Shown: positions 38,547 through 46,413 of the stretch, one piece after another
Numbering within the stretch: the first letter of the stretch is position 1
Layout: the number at the start of each line of letters is the position of its first letter
Assembly: GCF_002846495.1 (NCBI RefSeq)
Contig: NZ_PJNE01000001.1
Span: forward strand, 62,001 to 126,000
Length of the DNA: 64,000 nucleotides
From: Phycicoccus duodecadis
Lineage (GTDB): Bacteria; Actinomycetota; Actinomycetes; Actinomycetales; Dermatophilaceae
Reading direction: 5' to 3'
Translations under genes and position numbers: made by a program
The notes under the pieces: model-generated
Databases searched by the model: none
Seen by the model: the letters and a program-made list of their open reading frames with translations, nothing else
Told to the model about the DNA's origin: nothing

Positions 38547-39590
38547 TCAGAGCCAGCCGCTGCGCTTGAAGGCGCGGTACATCGCCAGGCAGGCGGCGGC
38601 CATCACGGCCAGCACCACGAAGTAGCCGTACTCGAACTGGCCGCCGCCGACCGCCACGCTGGCGCTCAGCTCGGGCATGTTGTCGAAGTTCATCCCGTAG
38701 ATGCCGGCGATCATCGTGGGGACCGCCGCGATGGCCACCCACGCCGAGATGCGGCGCATGTCGTTGTTCTGCTGCACCGTGACCTGGGCCAGGTGCGCGC
38801 CGAGGACGTCGGTGAGCAGCCGGTCGTACGACTCGATGTGCTCGATGACCCCGTGCAGGTGGTCGCTGACGTCGCGCAGCCGCAGCCGGACCTCGCCCTC
38901 GGGGACCGGGGAGCGGGGCGAGAAGTGCAGCATCCGCAGCGGCTCCTCCAGCGGCGAGGCGGCCCGCTTGAACTCCAGGACCTCGCGCTTGAGCCGGTAG
39001 ATGGTGGCGGTGTTGGTGTGGTCGCCGGAGAAGACCGCCGTCTCGATCTCCTCCAGGTCGCGGGCCACCTCGGCGTCGATCTCGACGTAGCCGTCGACGA
39101 CCCGGTCGAGCACGCGGTGCAGGACGGCGAGGGGGCCCAGCCGCAGCGCCTCGGGATCGGCCTCGAGCTCCTTGCGGATGCCGGTGAGGGGGGTCAGCTC
39201 GCCCCGGCGGACCGTGACGACGAACCGGTCGCCGACGAAGACCATCACCTCACCGGTCTCGATGTCGGAGGTGCGGTCGATGTAGCGCAGGGGCTTCAGC
39301 ACCACGAACACGGTGTCGTCGTAGAGCTCGACCTTGGTGCGCTGGCGGCCGTTGACCGCGTCCTCGACGGCGAGGGGATGCAGCGCCAGCTCGGTGTTGA
39401 CCTCGTCGAACTCCTCCTGGGTGGGGTCCTTGAGCCCGATCCAGAGGAAGCCGGTGAGGTCGCTCGAGGCCCGCAGGCCCGCGAGCTCGTCGGACAGGTC
39501 GCCGCAGCGGCGGCGGTGCCCGTCCTCGTAGATGGCGCGGTCGACGATCACGCTGGCCATTGTGGGTGACGCCGGCGTCGGCGCGCTCAC
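38547..39590 (-). CDS. corA: CorA-type magnesium/cobalt transporter
   Basis: This 347-residue CorA family channel has a large cytoplasmic domain (~1-285) and two C-terminal membrane helices. The selectivity motif YGMNF begins at Tyr298 and is followed by an MPEL loop. It imports Mg2+ and can carry Co2+ or Ni2+. Start choice is uncertain: GTG 39590 has TAGGGG six bases upstream, a weaker form of the local leaderless pattern, whereas ATG 39560 starts MASVIVDRA nearer the usual family beginning. Confidence 0.92.
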   Translation of the reverse strand: MSAPTPASPTMASVIVDRAIYEDGHRRRCGDLSDELAGLRASSDLTGFLWIGLKDPTQEEFDEVNTELALHPLAVEDAVNGRQRTKVELYDDTVFVVLKPLRYIDRTSDIETGEVMVFVGDRFVVTVRRGELTPLTGIRKELEADPEALRLGPLAVLHRVLDRVVDGYVEIDAEVARDLEEIETAVFSGDHTNTATIYRLKREVLEFKRAASPLEEPLRMLHFSPRSPVPEGEVRLRLRDVSDHLHGVIEHIESYDRLLTDVLGAHLAQVTVQQNNDMRRISAWVAIAAVPTMIAGIYGMNFDNMPELSASVAVGGGQFEYGYFVVLAVMAAACLAMYRAFKRSGWL

Positions 39591-39600
39591 GACCCGCCCC

Positions 39601-39606
39601 TACGAT
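39601..39606 (+). promoter_or_regulatory. -10 TACGAT, leaderless start of the phosphomutase gene
   Basis: The spacer is 8 bases to GTG 39615. It nearly overlaps the presumed divergent corA promoter. Confidence 0.5.
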
Positions 39607-39614
39607 GTCCTCTC

Positions 39615-40307
39615 GTGGCCATCGTCCTGCTCCTGCGGCACGGGCACTCCACCGCCAACGCCGCGGGGGTGCTCGCCGGCTGGTCCGAGGGCGTCGGGCT
39701 CACCGACACCGGCCGCACCCAGGCCGAGCGGGTCGCGGGCCGCCTGGCGCCCCTCTCGGTCGTCCGCGCGGTGTCGAGCCCGCTGCAGCGCTGCCGCGAG
39801 ACGGTGGCCGTCGCGCTGCCCGGCCTCGAGGCCGTGACCGACGAGCGCATCGGCGAGTGCCACTACGGCGCCTGGACCGGGCGCGCGCTCTCCGAGGCGG
39901 CCAAAGACCCGCTGTGGCGCACCATCCAGGACGACCCCGGGGCCGCCACCTTCCCGCCGTCGCCCGACTACGCGGCCGAGTCCCTGGGCCAGATGGCCGA
40001 CCGGGTGGTCGCCGGCCTGCGGGCGCTCGACGCCGAGGTCGAGGCCGAGCACGGCGCAGCGGCGGTCTGGGTCGCCGTGAGCCACGGCGACCCCATCAAG
40101 GCCGTCGTGGCCGAGGCGGTGGGCGCCGGGGTGGCGGGGCTGCAGCGGGTGCGCGTCGACCCGGGCACCGTCACCGCCGTGCACATCACGCCGACGCGCA
40201 TGGTGCTGCTGGCCAGCAACACCGTCGAGGGGGACCTGGCACCACTGGTCGCCGTCCCGACGGCGCACGCCGCGGGCGACTCGACCGTCGGCGGCGGCGA
40301 AGGCTGA
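39615..40307 (+). CDS. MSMEG_4193-type histidine phosphatase family protein
   Basis: This is a 230-residue phosphoglycerate mutase/histidine phosphatase family protein. RHGHSTANA at residues 8-16 holds the phospho-accepting His9, and AVSHGDPIKAVV holds the second catalytic His. In mycothiol-producing actinobacteria this family usually sits next to DUF3090, the SCO1664-like protein and mshC. Here it is separated from them by the ECF transporter. The true substrate is unknown. Confidence 0.88.
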   Translation: MAIVLLLRHGHSTANAAGVLAGWSEGVGLTDTGRTQAERVAGRLAPLSVVRAVSSPLQRCRETVAVALPGLEAVTDERIGECHYGAWTGRALSEAAKDPLWRTIQDDPGAATFPPSPDYAAESLGQMADRVVAGLRALDAEVEAEHGAAAVWVAVSHGDPIKAVVAEAVGAGVAGLQRVRVDPGTVTAVHITPTRMVLLASNTVEGDLAPLVAVPTAHAAGDSTVGGGEG

Positions 40308-40344
40308 GCCCTCGCACCCGTGGGCCGGGGCCGCCGGCCGCTTG

Positions 40345-40361
40345 TTGCGAAGGATGTGCAA
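40345..40361. promoter_or_regulatory. Nur-like operator before the Ni/Co ECF transporter
   Basis: TTGCGA, five bases, GTGCAA matches the Streptomyces nickel regulator box pattern tTGCaa-N5-ttGCAA in its core TTGC/GCAA arms. It ends 79 bases before the cbiM/nikM start and overlaps a possible -10 (TAGTCG at 40362). Repression by nickel-loaded Nur is inferred. The rest of the 133-base gap shows no vitamin B12 riboswitch elements that I can recognise. Confidence 0.5.
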
Positions 40362-40440
40362 TAGTCGCTCCCGTAGGTGTCGCGGTGCGCGGCGGCGACC
40401 CCGGCCCCCGGGCCGGGCGGCAGGACGGATGGAGGCGAGC

Positions 40441-41130
40441 ATGCACGTACCCGACGGGTTCCTCGACGCGCCGACCTCCGTGGCCACGATGGTCGTGGCC
40501 GGCGGGGTGGTCGCGGCGTCACTGGTGCGCGCCTCCCGCCGCGAGCTCGACGAGCGCACCGCGCCCCTGGCCGGCCTCGTCGCGGTCTTCGTCTTCGCCG
40601 CGCAGATGGTCAACTTCCCGGTCGGCGCCGGCACCTCGGGGCACCTGATCGGGGCCGCGCTGGCCGCGGTGCTGGTCGGCCCGGCGACGGCCACGCTGTG
40701 CCTCACCGTGGTGCTGGCCGTGCAGGCCTTCCTCTTCGCCGACGGCGGGGTGACGGCGCTGGGCACGAACGTGGTGCTGATGGGCGTCGTCGCCGTGTGG
40801 GTCGGCTACGGCGTCGCCCGCGCCGTGCTGGCCGTGCTGCCGCGGCGGATGTCGAGCGTGCCCCTCGCGGCGGCCGCCAGCTCGTTCGTCAGCGTCCCCG
40901 CCGCGGCCCTGGTCTTCACCGGCCTGTTCGCCGTCGGCGGGGTGGCGCCCATCCCGCTGGGGCCGCTCGTCGCCACGATGCTCGGCTGGCACCTCCTCAT
41001 CGGCGTGGGCGAGGCGCTCATCACCTTCCTGGCGGTCTCGAGCATCGTGGCGGCCCGCCCCGACCTGGTGCACGCCGCCCGCGGCCGGATGCCCGCCCTG
41101 CAGCTGCGGACGCCGGAGCCGGTGGCGTGA
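40441..41130 (+). CDS. ECF Ni/Co transporter substrate-binding component (CbiM/NikM)
   Basis: This 229-residue membrane protein is the metal-specific S component. It begins MHVPDGFLD: the N-terminal Met-His2 segment chelates the metal in this family and the MH(I/V)PDG form is common in NikM-type proteins. MVNFPVGAGTSGHLIGAALAAVL and VQAFLFADGGVTALGTNV are further metal-loop motifs. GGAGG lies five bases upstream. It heads an operon with the PDGLE protein, CbiQ and CbiO. Ni2+ is favoured over Co2+ because of the Nur-like box; this is inference. Confidence 0.9.
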   Translation: MHVPDGFLDAPTSVATMVVAGGVVAASLVRASRRELDERTAPLAGLVAVFVFAAQMVNFPVGAGTSGHLIGAALAAVLVGPATATLCLTVVLAVQAFLFADGGVTALGTNVVLMGVVAVWVGYGVARAVLAVLPRRMSSVPLAAAASSFVSVPAAALVFTGLFAVGGVAPIPLGPLVATMLGWHLLIGVGEALITFLAVSSIVAARPDLVHAARGRMPALQLRTPEPVA

Positions 41131-41468
41131 ACGCCGACGTCAGGCCCGACGCGCCCCGGCCGCGGGTCAGCACCCGCCGGCTCGTGCTGGTCGGGGCGGC
41201 CGTCTGCCTCGTCATCGCCGGCGTCGTCTCCTCCTTCGCCTCGCGTCACCCCGACGGGCTGCAGCACGTCGCGCACAGCCTCGGCTTCGCCGGCGCGGCC
41301 CGCGAGTCGGCCGCCGCGGGGTCGCCCCTGGCCGGCTACGGGGTCGACGGCGTCCCGAACGGGTTCCTGTCCGGCGGCCTCGCCGGAGTCGTCGGGCTGG
41401 TCGTCGTCGCCGTGGTGATGGGCGGCCTCGTGCTCCTGCTGCGCCGCCTCGGCCGTCGGCGCGGCTGA
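41127..41468 (+). CDS. PDGLE-domain (CbiN/NikN-like) accessory component
   Basis: This 113-residue protein has two membrane helices (~20-38 and ~85-105) and an extracellular loop starting PDGLQHVAHSLGF, the PDGLE domain, with SPLAGYGVDG before the second helix. Such small subunits are essential for metal uptake by CbiM/NikM systems. It overlaps cbiM by GTGA and cbiQ follows two bases after its stop codon. Confidence 0.86.
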   Translation: MNADVRPDAPRPRVSTRRLVLVGAAVCLVIAGVVSSFASRHPDGLQHVAHSLGFAGAARESAAAGSPLAGYGVDGVPNGFLSGGLAGVVGLVVVAVVMGGLVLLLRRLGRRRG

Positions 41469-41469
41469 G

Positions 41470-42234
41470 GTGGGCTCCGGCCACGGCTCGCACCTGCACG
41501 TCGAGGGTGCCAGCCCGCTGCACCGGGTGCCGGCGCACGCCAAGCTCGTCGGCCTCGTCGCCTTCGTCCTGGCGGTCGTCAGCGTCCCCAACGAGGCCCA
41601 CGCGGCGCTGGGGGCGCTCCTGCTGGTCGCGGTCGCCGTCCTGGTCTCCGCGCGCGTCGCGCCCCGCCACGTCCTGCCGCGCCTGGCCGTCGAGACCCCG
41701 TTCGCGGTCTTCGCGCTGGTCCTGCCCTTCGTGGCGGTGGGGCCACGGGTCGACATCGGCCCGCTCACGGTCTCGCAGACCGGGCTCACCGCGGCGCTGG
41801 CCCTGCTGCTGAAGGGCACCACCGGCGTCGTCGCGGCCATCGCCTTCGCGGTCACGACCCGCCCGCGTGACCTCGTCCGGGCCATGCAGCACCTCAAGGT
41901 GCCCGACCCGCTGGTGCTCATCGCGTCGTTCATGGTGCGCTACGTCGACGTCGTCGGTGACCAGCTCCGCCGGATGCGCGTGGCCCGGTTGTCGCGCGGG
42001 TTCAGCGCCCGCTCGGTGCGCTCGTGGCCGGTGCTGGCCGCCGGCACCGGGGCCCTGTTCATCCGCAGCTACGAGCGGGGGGAGCGCGTGCACCTCGCCA
42101 TGGTCAGCCGGGGCTGGGCGGGCCGGATGCCGGTCACCGACCCGCTGGCCGCCGCCCCCGGTACCTGGGCGCTGGCCCTGCTGCCGGCCCTGGTGGCGGT
42201 CGTGGCGTCGGTGGGGGCGAGGATGGCCGCGTGA
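41470..42234 (+). CDS. cbiQ: ECF transporter T component CbiQ
   Basis: This 254-residue membrane protein has about five helices. SPLHRVPAHAKLVGLVAF is the typical CbiQ start. RRMRVARLSRGFSAR and SYERGERVHLAMVSRGW contain the two Ala-Arg-Gly-type coupling motifs that contact the ATPase (here SRG in both). It energises the S component with CbiO and overlaps cbiO by GTGA. Confidence 0.9.
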   Translation: MGSGHGSHLHVEGASPLHRVPAHAKLVGLVAFVLAVVSVPNEAHAALGALLLVAVAVLVSARVAPRHVLPRLAVETPFAVFALVLPFVAVGPRVDIGPLTVSQTGLTAALALLLKGTTGVVAAIAFAVTTRPRDLVRAMQHLKVPDPLVLIASFMVRYVDVVGDQLRRMRVARLSRGFSARSVRSWPVLAAGTGALFIRSYERGERVHLAMVSRGWAGRMPVTDPLAAAPGTWALALLPALVAVVASVGARMAA

Positions 42235-42962
42235 CCACCCCCGTCCTCGACCTGCGCGGCGTCGCGTACGCCTACCCGGGCGGGCACCAGGCCCTCTTCG
42301 GGGTCGACCTGCACGTGCACCCGGGCGAGCGGGTGGCCCTGCTGGGCCCGAACGGCGCCGGCAAGACGACCTTGGTGCTGCACCTCAACGGCGTGCTGAC
42401 CCCCGGCCACGGCAGCGTCCTGGTCTCGGGGATGCCGGTCACCGACGAGAACCTGCTCGAGATCCGGCGGCGGGTCGGCATCGTCTTCCAGGACCCCGAC
42501 GACCAGCTCTTCATGCCCACGGTGCGCGACGACGTCGCGTTCGGCCCGGCCAACCTGGGGCTGCGCGGCGCCGAGCTCGACGCCCGGGTCGTCGAGGCCC
42601 TCCGGGCGGTCGGGGTCGCCGACCTCGCCGACCGGGCGCCGCACCACCTGTCGTTCGGGCAGCGACGCCGGGTCGCCATCGCCACCGTGCTGGCGATGCG
42701 GCCCCAGATCCTGGTCCTCGACGAGCCCAGCTCGAACCTCGACCCGGCCTCGCGCCGCGAGCTGGCCGACATCCTGCGCGGCCTCGACGTGACCATCCTC
42801 ATGGTCACCCACGACCTGCCCTACGCGGTCGAGCTCTGCCCCCGGGCGGTCGTGCTCAGCGAGGGCACCGTGGTGGCCGATGGCGTCACCCGCGAGCTGC
42901 TCGCGGACGCCGACCTGATGGCCCGCCACCGCCTGGAGCTCCCGGTCGGCTTCTCGATCTAG
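42231..42962 (+). CDS. cbiO: ECF transporter ATPase CbiO
   Basis: This 243-residue ATPase has Walker A GPNGAGKTTLVLHLNG, Q-loop VFQDPDDQLFMPTV (typical of ECF ATPases), signature LSFGQRRRVAIATVLAM and Walker B ILVLDEPSSNLD. LSFGQ replaces LSGGQ, a common CbiO variant. The TAG stop at 42960-42962 also forms the start of the next gene's -10 hexamer. Confidence 0.92.
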   Translation: MTTPVLDLRGVAYAYPGGHQALFGVDLHVHPGERVALLGPNGAGKTTLVLHLNGVLTPGHGSVLVSGMPVTDENLLEIRRRVGIVFQDPDDQLFMPTVRDDVAFGPANLGLRGAELDARVVEALRAVGVADLADRAPHHLSFGQRRRVAIATVLAMRPQILVLDEPSSNLDPASRRELADILRGLDVTILMVTHDLPYAVELCPRAVVLSEGTVVADGVTRELLADADLMARHRLELPVGFSI

Positions 42963-42965
42963 GGT
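42960..42965 (+). promoter_or_regulatory. -10 TAGGGT of the DUF3090 gene, sharing the cbiO stop
   Basis: The spacer is 7 bases to ATG 42973. This gives the DUF3090-SCO1664 unit a promoter independent of the metal transporter. Confidence 0.6.
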
Positions 42966-42972
42966 GGGTGCC

Positions 42973-43482
42973 ATGCCTGCCTCCGTCTTCGACCCGCCCG
43001 AGCGCTTCGTCGCCGGCACCGTCGGCCCGCCCGGCGGGCGCACCTTCTTCCTCCAGGCCAGCGGAGCCGGCCGGGTGGTCTCGGTCTCGCTCGAGAAGAT
43101 GCAGGTCAGCGTGCTCGCCGACCGCGTCAACGACCTGCTCGACGCGCACGCCGAGGGCACCGCCACCGAGCCGGTCGGCGACGGCGACACCGACCCGCTG
43201 ACCACCCCCATCGAGGACGAGTTCCGGGTCGACACCCTCAGCCTGGCCTGGGACCTCGAGCGGTCCGTGCTGGTCATCGAGTGCCACGACCAGGACCCCG
43301 AGGAGGTCGGCGAGGGCGTGCTGCAGACCCTGCGCGTGGTGCTCCCCGCGGCCGCGGCCCGGGCCTTCGCGCGGCGCTGTGCCAAGGTCATCTCGGCGGG
43401 CCGCCCGGCCTGCCCGTTCTGCGGCCAGCCCCTGGACCCCTCCGGCCACATCTGCCCGCGTGCCAACGGGTACCGGCGCTGA
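42973..43482 (+). CDS. DUF3090 protein with C-terminal zinc ribbon
   Basis: This is a 169-residue protein of the mycothiol-linked DUF3090 family. FDPPERFVAGTVGPPGGRTFFLQA is the conserved start. The C-terminus CPFCGQPLDPSGHICPR has two Cys plus a Cys/His set likely to bind zinc. The function is unknown. The SCO1664-like gene starts inside its 3' end with a 23-base overlap, implying coupled translation. Confidence 0.87.
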   Translation: MPASVFDPPERFVAGTVGPPGGRTFFLQASGAGRVVSVSLEKMQVSVLADRVNDLLDAHAEGTATEPVGDGDTDPLTTPIEDEFRVDTLSLAWDLERSVLVIECHDQDPEEVGEGVLQTLRVVLPAAAARAFARRCAKVISAGRPACPFCGQPLDPSGHICPRANGYRR

Positions 43483-44260
43483 GCTCGAGGAGCTCCTGAC
43501 CCGGGGCGCCCTGACCCCCGTCGGCCGGATCTCGGGCTCCTCCAACGGCGCGCTGCTGTGCTTCGTCGGCGACCCCGCCGACGAGGTGCTGGTCATCCAC
43601 AAGCCCGAGGCCACCGAGCGCCGGCTGTGGGACTACCCCGACGGCACCCTCGTGGCGCGCGAGCGGGCGGCGTACCTCATCAGCGAGGCGGGCGGCTTCG
43701 ACGTCGTGCCGCCGACGGTGATCCGTTCCGGCCCCCTGGGGCCCGGGTCGGTGCAGCTCTGGGTCGGTGCCGTCGACGGCGAGGCGGAGCCGCTGGTCGA
43801 CGTCCTCGAGCCGGTGGAGGTGCCCGAAGGCTGGCTGGTCGTCCTCGAAGGCGAGTCGAGCCTGGGCGAACCGGTGGTCGTGGCGCACAGCCCCGACGCG
43901 GCCCTGCGTACGGTGGCGGTGCTCGACGCCGCGCTCAACAACTCCGACCGCAAGGGCAGCCACGTGCTGCGCGACGGCGACCTCGTGCGCGGGTGCGACC
44001 ACGGCGTCAGCCTCAGCGTCGAGCCCAAGCTGCGCACCGTGCTCTGGGGCTGGGCCGGCGAGGAGCTGGCGGACGCCGACGTGGCCCGGCTGGAGCGGCT
44101 CCAGGACGCCCTGGGGGGCGCGCTCGACGAGGCGCTGAGCCCGTTGCTGACCATCGACGAGGTCGAGGCACTGCGCCGCCGGGTGGCCCGGCTGCTGCGC
44201 CACCGCGTCCATCCCTCACCACGCGGGGGCTGGCCGGCCATCCCGTGGCCCGCCCTGTGA
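43460..44260 (+). CDS. SCO1664-family kinase-like protein
   Basis: This is a 266-residue protein of a PI3/4-kinase-like family found beside mshC in actinobacteria. SSNGALLCF, VLVIHKPEATERRLWDYPDG (possible ATP Lys), VLDAALNNSDRKGSHVL (catalytic-loop-like N-N-x-D-R-K) and GCDHGVSLSVEPK (metal Asp) mirror the layout of the HipA-like protein at 30850-31614. Its substrate is unknown. GTG 43460 lies within the end of the DUF3090 gene; an earlier start would add out-of-family Pro/Ala/Arg sequence. Confidence 0.85.
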   Translation: MPTGTGAELEELLTRGALTPVGRISGSSNGALLCFVGDPADEVLVIHKPEATERRLWDYPDGTLVARERAAYLISEAGGFDVVPPTVIRSGPLGPGSVQLWVGAVDGEAEPLVDVLEPVEVPEGWLVVLEGESSLGEPVVVAHSPDAALRTVAVLDAALNNSDRKGSHVLRDGDLVRGCDHGVSLSVEPKLRTVLWGWAGEELADADVARLERLQDALGGALDEALSPLLTIDEVEALRRRVARLLRHRVHPSPRGGWPAIPWPAL

Positions 44261-44271
44261 CCGACGCACCG

Positions 44272-44277
44272 TAGGCT
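44272..44277 (+). promoter_or_regulatory. -10 TAGGCT, leaderless start of mshC
   Basis: The spacer is 6 bases to GTG 44284. Confidence 0.6.
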
Positions 44278-44283
44278 CGGCCC

Positions 44284-45555
44284 GTGAAGTCGTGGCCCAT
44301 GCCGTCCGTCCCCGCCGTCCCCGGTCACGCAGAGCCGCTCCGGCTGCACGACACCGCGTCCGGGCAGGTCCGGGCCGTCGAGGCCGGTGACGTCGCCCGC
44401 CTCTACGTCTGCGGCATCACGCCCTACGACGCCACCCACCTCGGGCACGCGGCCACCTACGTGACCTTCGACCTCGTCGTCCGGGCCCTGCGCGACGGCG
44501 GGCACCGGGTCGAGTACGTGCAGAACGTCACCGATGTCGACGACCCGCTCCTCGAGCGGGCCGCGCGCGACGGCCGCGACTGGCGTGAGCTCGCCACCGC
44601 GGAGATCGACCTCTTCCGCGAGGACATGACGGCGCTGGCCGTCATCCCGCCGGACGTCTTCCGCGGGGTCGTCGAGTCGATGGACGAGATCACCGCCGCG
44701 GTACGCCGGCTCCTCGAGAGCGGCGCGGCCTACCGGCTGCCGGTCCCCGAGGGCGAGGGCGGCGCCGGGGGCGACGACGTCTACCTCGACCTGGGCCACG
44801 CCCCGTCGTTCGGCCAGGTGTCGCACTGGAGCCCGGAGCAGATGGACGCCGTGTTCGCCGAGCGCGGGGGCGACCCCGACCGGCCCGGCAAGCGCGGCCG
44901 CTTCGACCCGCTGCTGTGGCGCGGGGCGCGGGCCGGCGAGCCCTCCTGGGCCGACGACGTGCTCGGCGACGGCCGCCCCGGCTGGCACATCGAGTGCACC
45001 GCCATCGCCCTCGAGCACCTCGGTCACCCGCTCGACATCCAGGGCGGGGGCACCGACCTGGTGTTCCCGCACCACGAGATGAGCGCGGTGCAGTCGGTCG
45101 CGCTGACCGGCGACCCGACGTTCGCGCGGCTCTACGTCCACCAGGCGATGGTCGGCCTCGACGGCGAGAAGATGAGCAAGTCGCGCGGCAACCTCGTGCT
45201 GGTGTCGCGGCTGCGCGCCGACGGCGTCGACCCGATGGCGATCCGGCTCGTGCTGCTGGCCCAGCACTACCGCACCGACTGGGAGTACACCGACGACCTG
45301 CTGGCCACGGCCCAGGCGCGCCTCGACCGCTGGCGGGCGGCGCTCTCGGGCAACGGCGGGGCCGACGCCACCGAGACCGTCGCGGCCGTCCGGGCCGCCG
45401 TGGCCGACGACCTCGCCACGCCGCGGGCGCTCGAGGCGGTCGACGCCTGGTGCGAGCGCACGCTGGCGGGGGAGGGCCCGGGCAACGGGTTCGAGACCGG
45501 GGCGCCGGGCGTCCTGGCCCGCACCCTCGACGCCCTGCTCGGCATCCGTCTCTGA
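44284..45555 (+). CDS. mshC: Cysteine:GlcN-Ins ligase MshC (mycothiol synthesis)
   Basis: This 423-residue enzyme joins cysteine to GlcN-inositol with ATP, the penultimate step of mycothiol synthesis. It is a cysteinyl-tRNA synthetase relative without the tRNA-binding domain. Cys43 in [16 protein letters not shown] is a zinc ligand followed by the HIGH-equivalent. [14 protein letters not shown] supplies further ligands and KMSKS spans 296-300. The length matches MshC and is shorter than CysS. Confidence 0.95.
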   Translation: MKSWPMPSVPAVPGHAEPLRLHDTASGQVRAVEAGDVARLYVCGITPYDATHLGHAATYVTFDLVVRALRDGGHRVEYVQNVTDVDDPLLERAARDGRDWRELATAEIDLFREDMTALAVIPPDVFRGVVESMDEITAAVRRLLESGAAYRLPVPEGEGGAGGDDVYLDLGHAPSFGQVSHWSPEQMDAVFAERGGDPDRPGKRGRFDPLLWRGARAGEPSWADDVLGDGRPGWHIECTAIALEHLGHPLDIQGGGTDLVFPHHEMSAVQSVALTGDPTFARLYVHQAMVGLDGEKMSKSRGNLVLVSRLRADGVDPMAIRLVLLAQHYRTDWEYTDDLLATAQARLDRWRAALSGNGGADATETVAAVRAAVADDLATPRALEAVDAWCERTLAGEGPGNGFETGAPGVLARTLDALLGIRL

Positions 45556-45612
45556 GGCGCGCCCACCGGCTCGTCCTCACACCGAGGCCCGGCGGCTGGC
45601 ATGCTGACCGCC

Positions 45613-46413
45613 ATGCTGCCGACGCTGGGGCCCTTCCCGACCCACGACCTGTTCGTGGCGCTGGGCGCGCTGGCCGCGGCGGTCGTCTTCGTGGTGGAGG
45701 CGCGCCGGCGGGGTCACACCGACGAGCGCCTCTACGCCGTGGTCACCGGGGCCCTGGTGGGCGGCGCCCTGTTCATGCGGCTCGGGACCTGGCTCCAGCA
45801 CCTCGACCTGCGCGCCAACGCCTCGCTCGTCGAGCAGTGGGCCTACGGTAACCGCAGCATCCTGGGCGGCCTGGTGGGGGCCTGGCTCGGGGTCCACGTC
45901 GCCAAGCGGGTCAGCGGCTACCGGCTGCGCACCGGGGACCTCTTCGCGCCGGCGGTCGCCCTCGGGATGGCGGTGGGCCGGGTGGGGTGCCTGCTCACCG
46001 AACGGCCCGGGACGCCCACGACGCTGCCGTGGGGGATCCGCCTCGACGACGCGGCCTCGGCGCGGCTGGGGGTGGCCCCCGGCGCGGCCCTGCATCCCTC
46101 CTTCGCCTACGAGATCGTCTTCCACCTGGTGGTGTTCGCGCTGTTGTGGGGATGGCTGCGGCACCGCCCGGTACCGGCCGGTGAGCTGTTCGTCTGGTGG
46201 GTCGCGGCGTACGGGGTGATCCGGTTCGTCGTCGAGCTGGTGCGCGGCAACGAGGTGGTCTGGCACGGCCTGACCCGCCCGCAGCTGTTCCTCGCCGTCA
46301 CGGTCCCGCTCGTCCTGCTCCGCATCGGGCTGCAGTGGCGCGCCGGCGCCTACGCCGGGGTGTTCGACCGACGGCCGGTCCCGCCCACCGTGGGGGCGGG
46401 GGCGGCCACGTGA
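45613..46413 (+). CDS. Lgt-like prolipoprotein diacylglyceryl transferase family protein
   Basis: This is a 266-residue protein with about seven membrane helices and Lgt family motifs: GRVGCLLTERPGTPTTLPWGI (Arg123), HPSFAYE and RFVVELVRG (Arg204). The segment aligned with E. coli GGMSFHGG reads GNRSILGG, so the essential His103 is replaced by Leu84. It may be a divergent enzyme with another acceptor or lipid. ATG 45613 is chosen because CATGCT stands seven bases before it; ATG 45601 is the alternative. It overlaps the radical SAM gene by GTGA. Confidence 0.83.
   Translation: MLPTLGPFPTHDLFVALGALAAAVVFVVEARRRGHTDERLYAVVTGALVGGALFMRLGTWLQHLDLRANASLVEQWAYGNRSILGGLVGAWLGVHVAKRVSGYRLRTGDLFAPAVALGMAVGRVGCLLTERPGTPTTLPWGIRLDDAASARLGVAPGAALHPSFAYEIVFHLVVFALLWGWLRHRPVPAGELFVWWVAAYGVIRFVVELVRGNEVVWHGLTRPQLFLAVTVPLVLLRIGLQWRAGAYAGVFDRRPVPPTVGAGAAT

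Noticed and set aside
40308..40440. Cobalamin riboswitch before the ECF transporter
   Set aside because: I found no B12-box-like element or the expected conserved core; the 133-base gap is also too short for a full riboswitch plus promoter. A covariance-model search would settle it.
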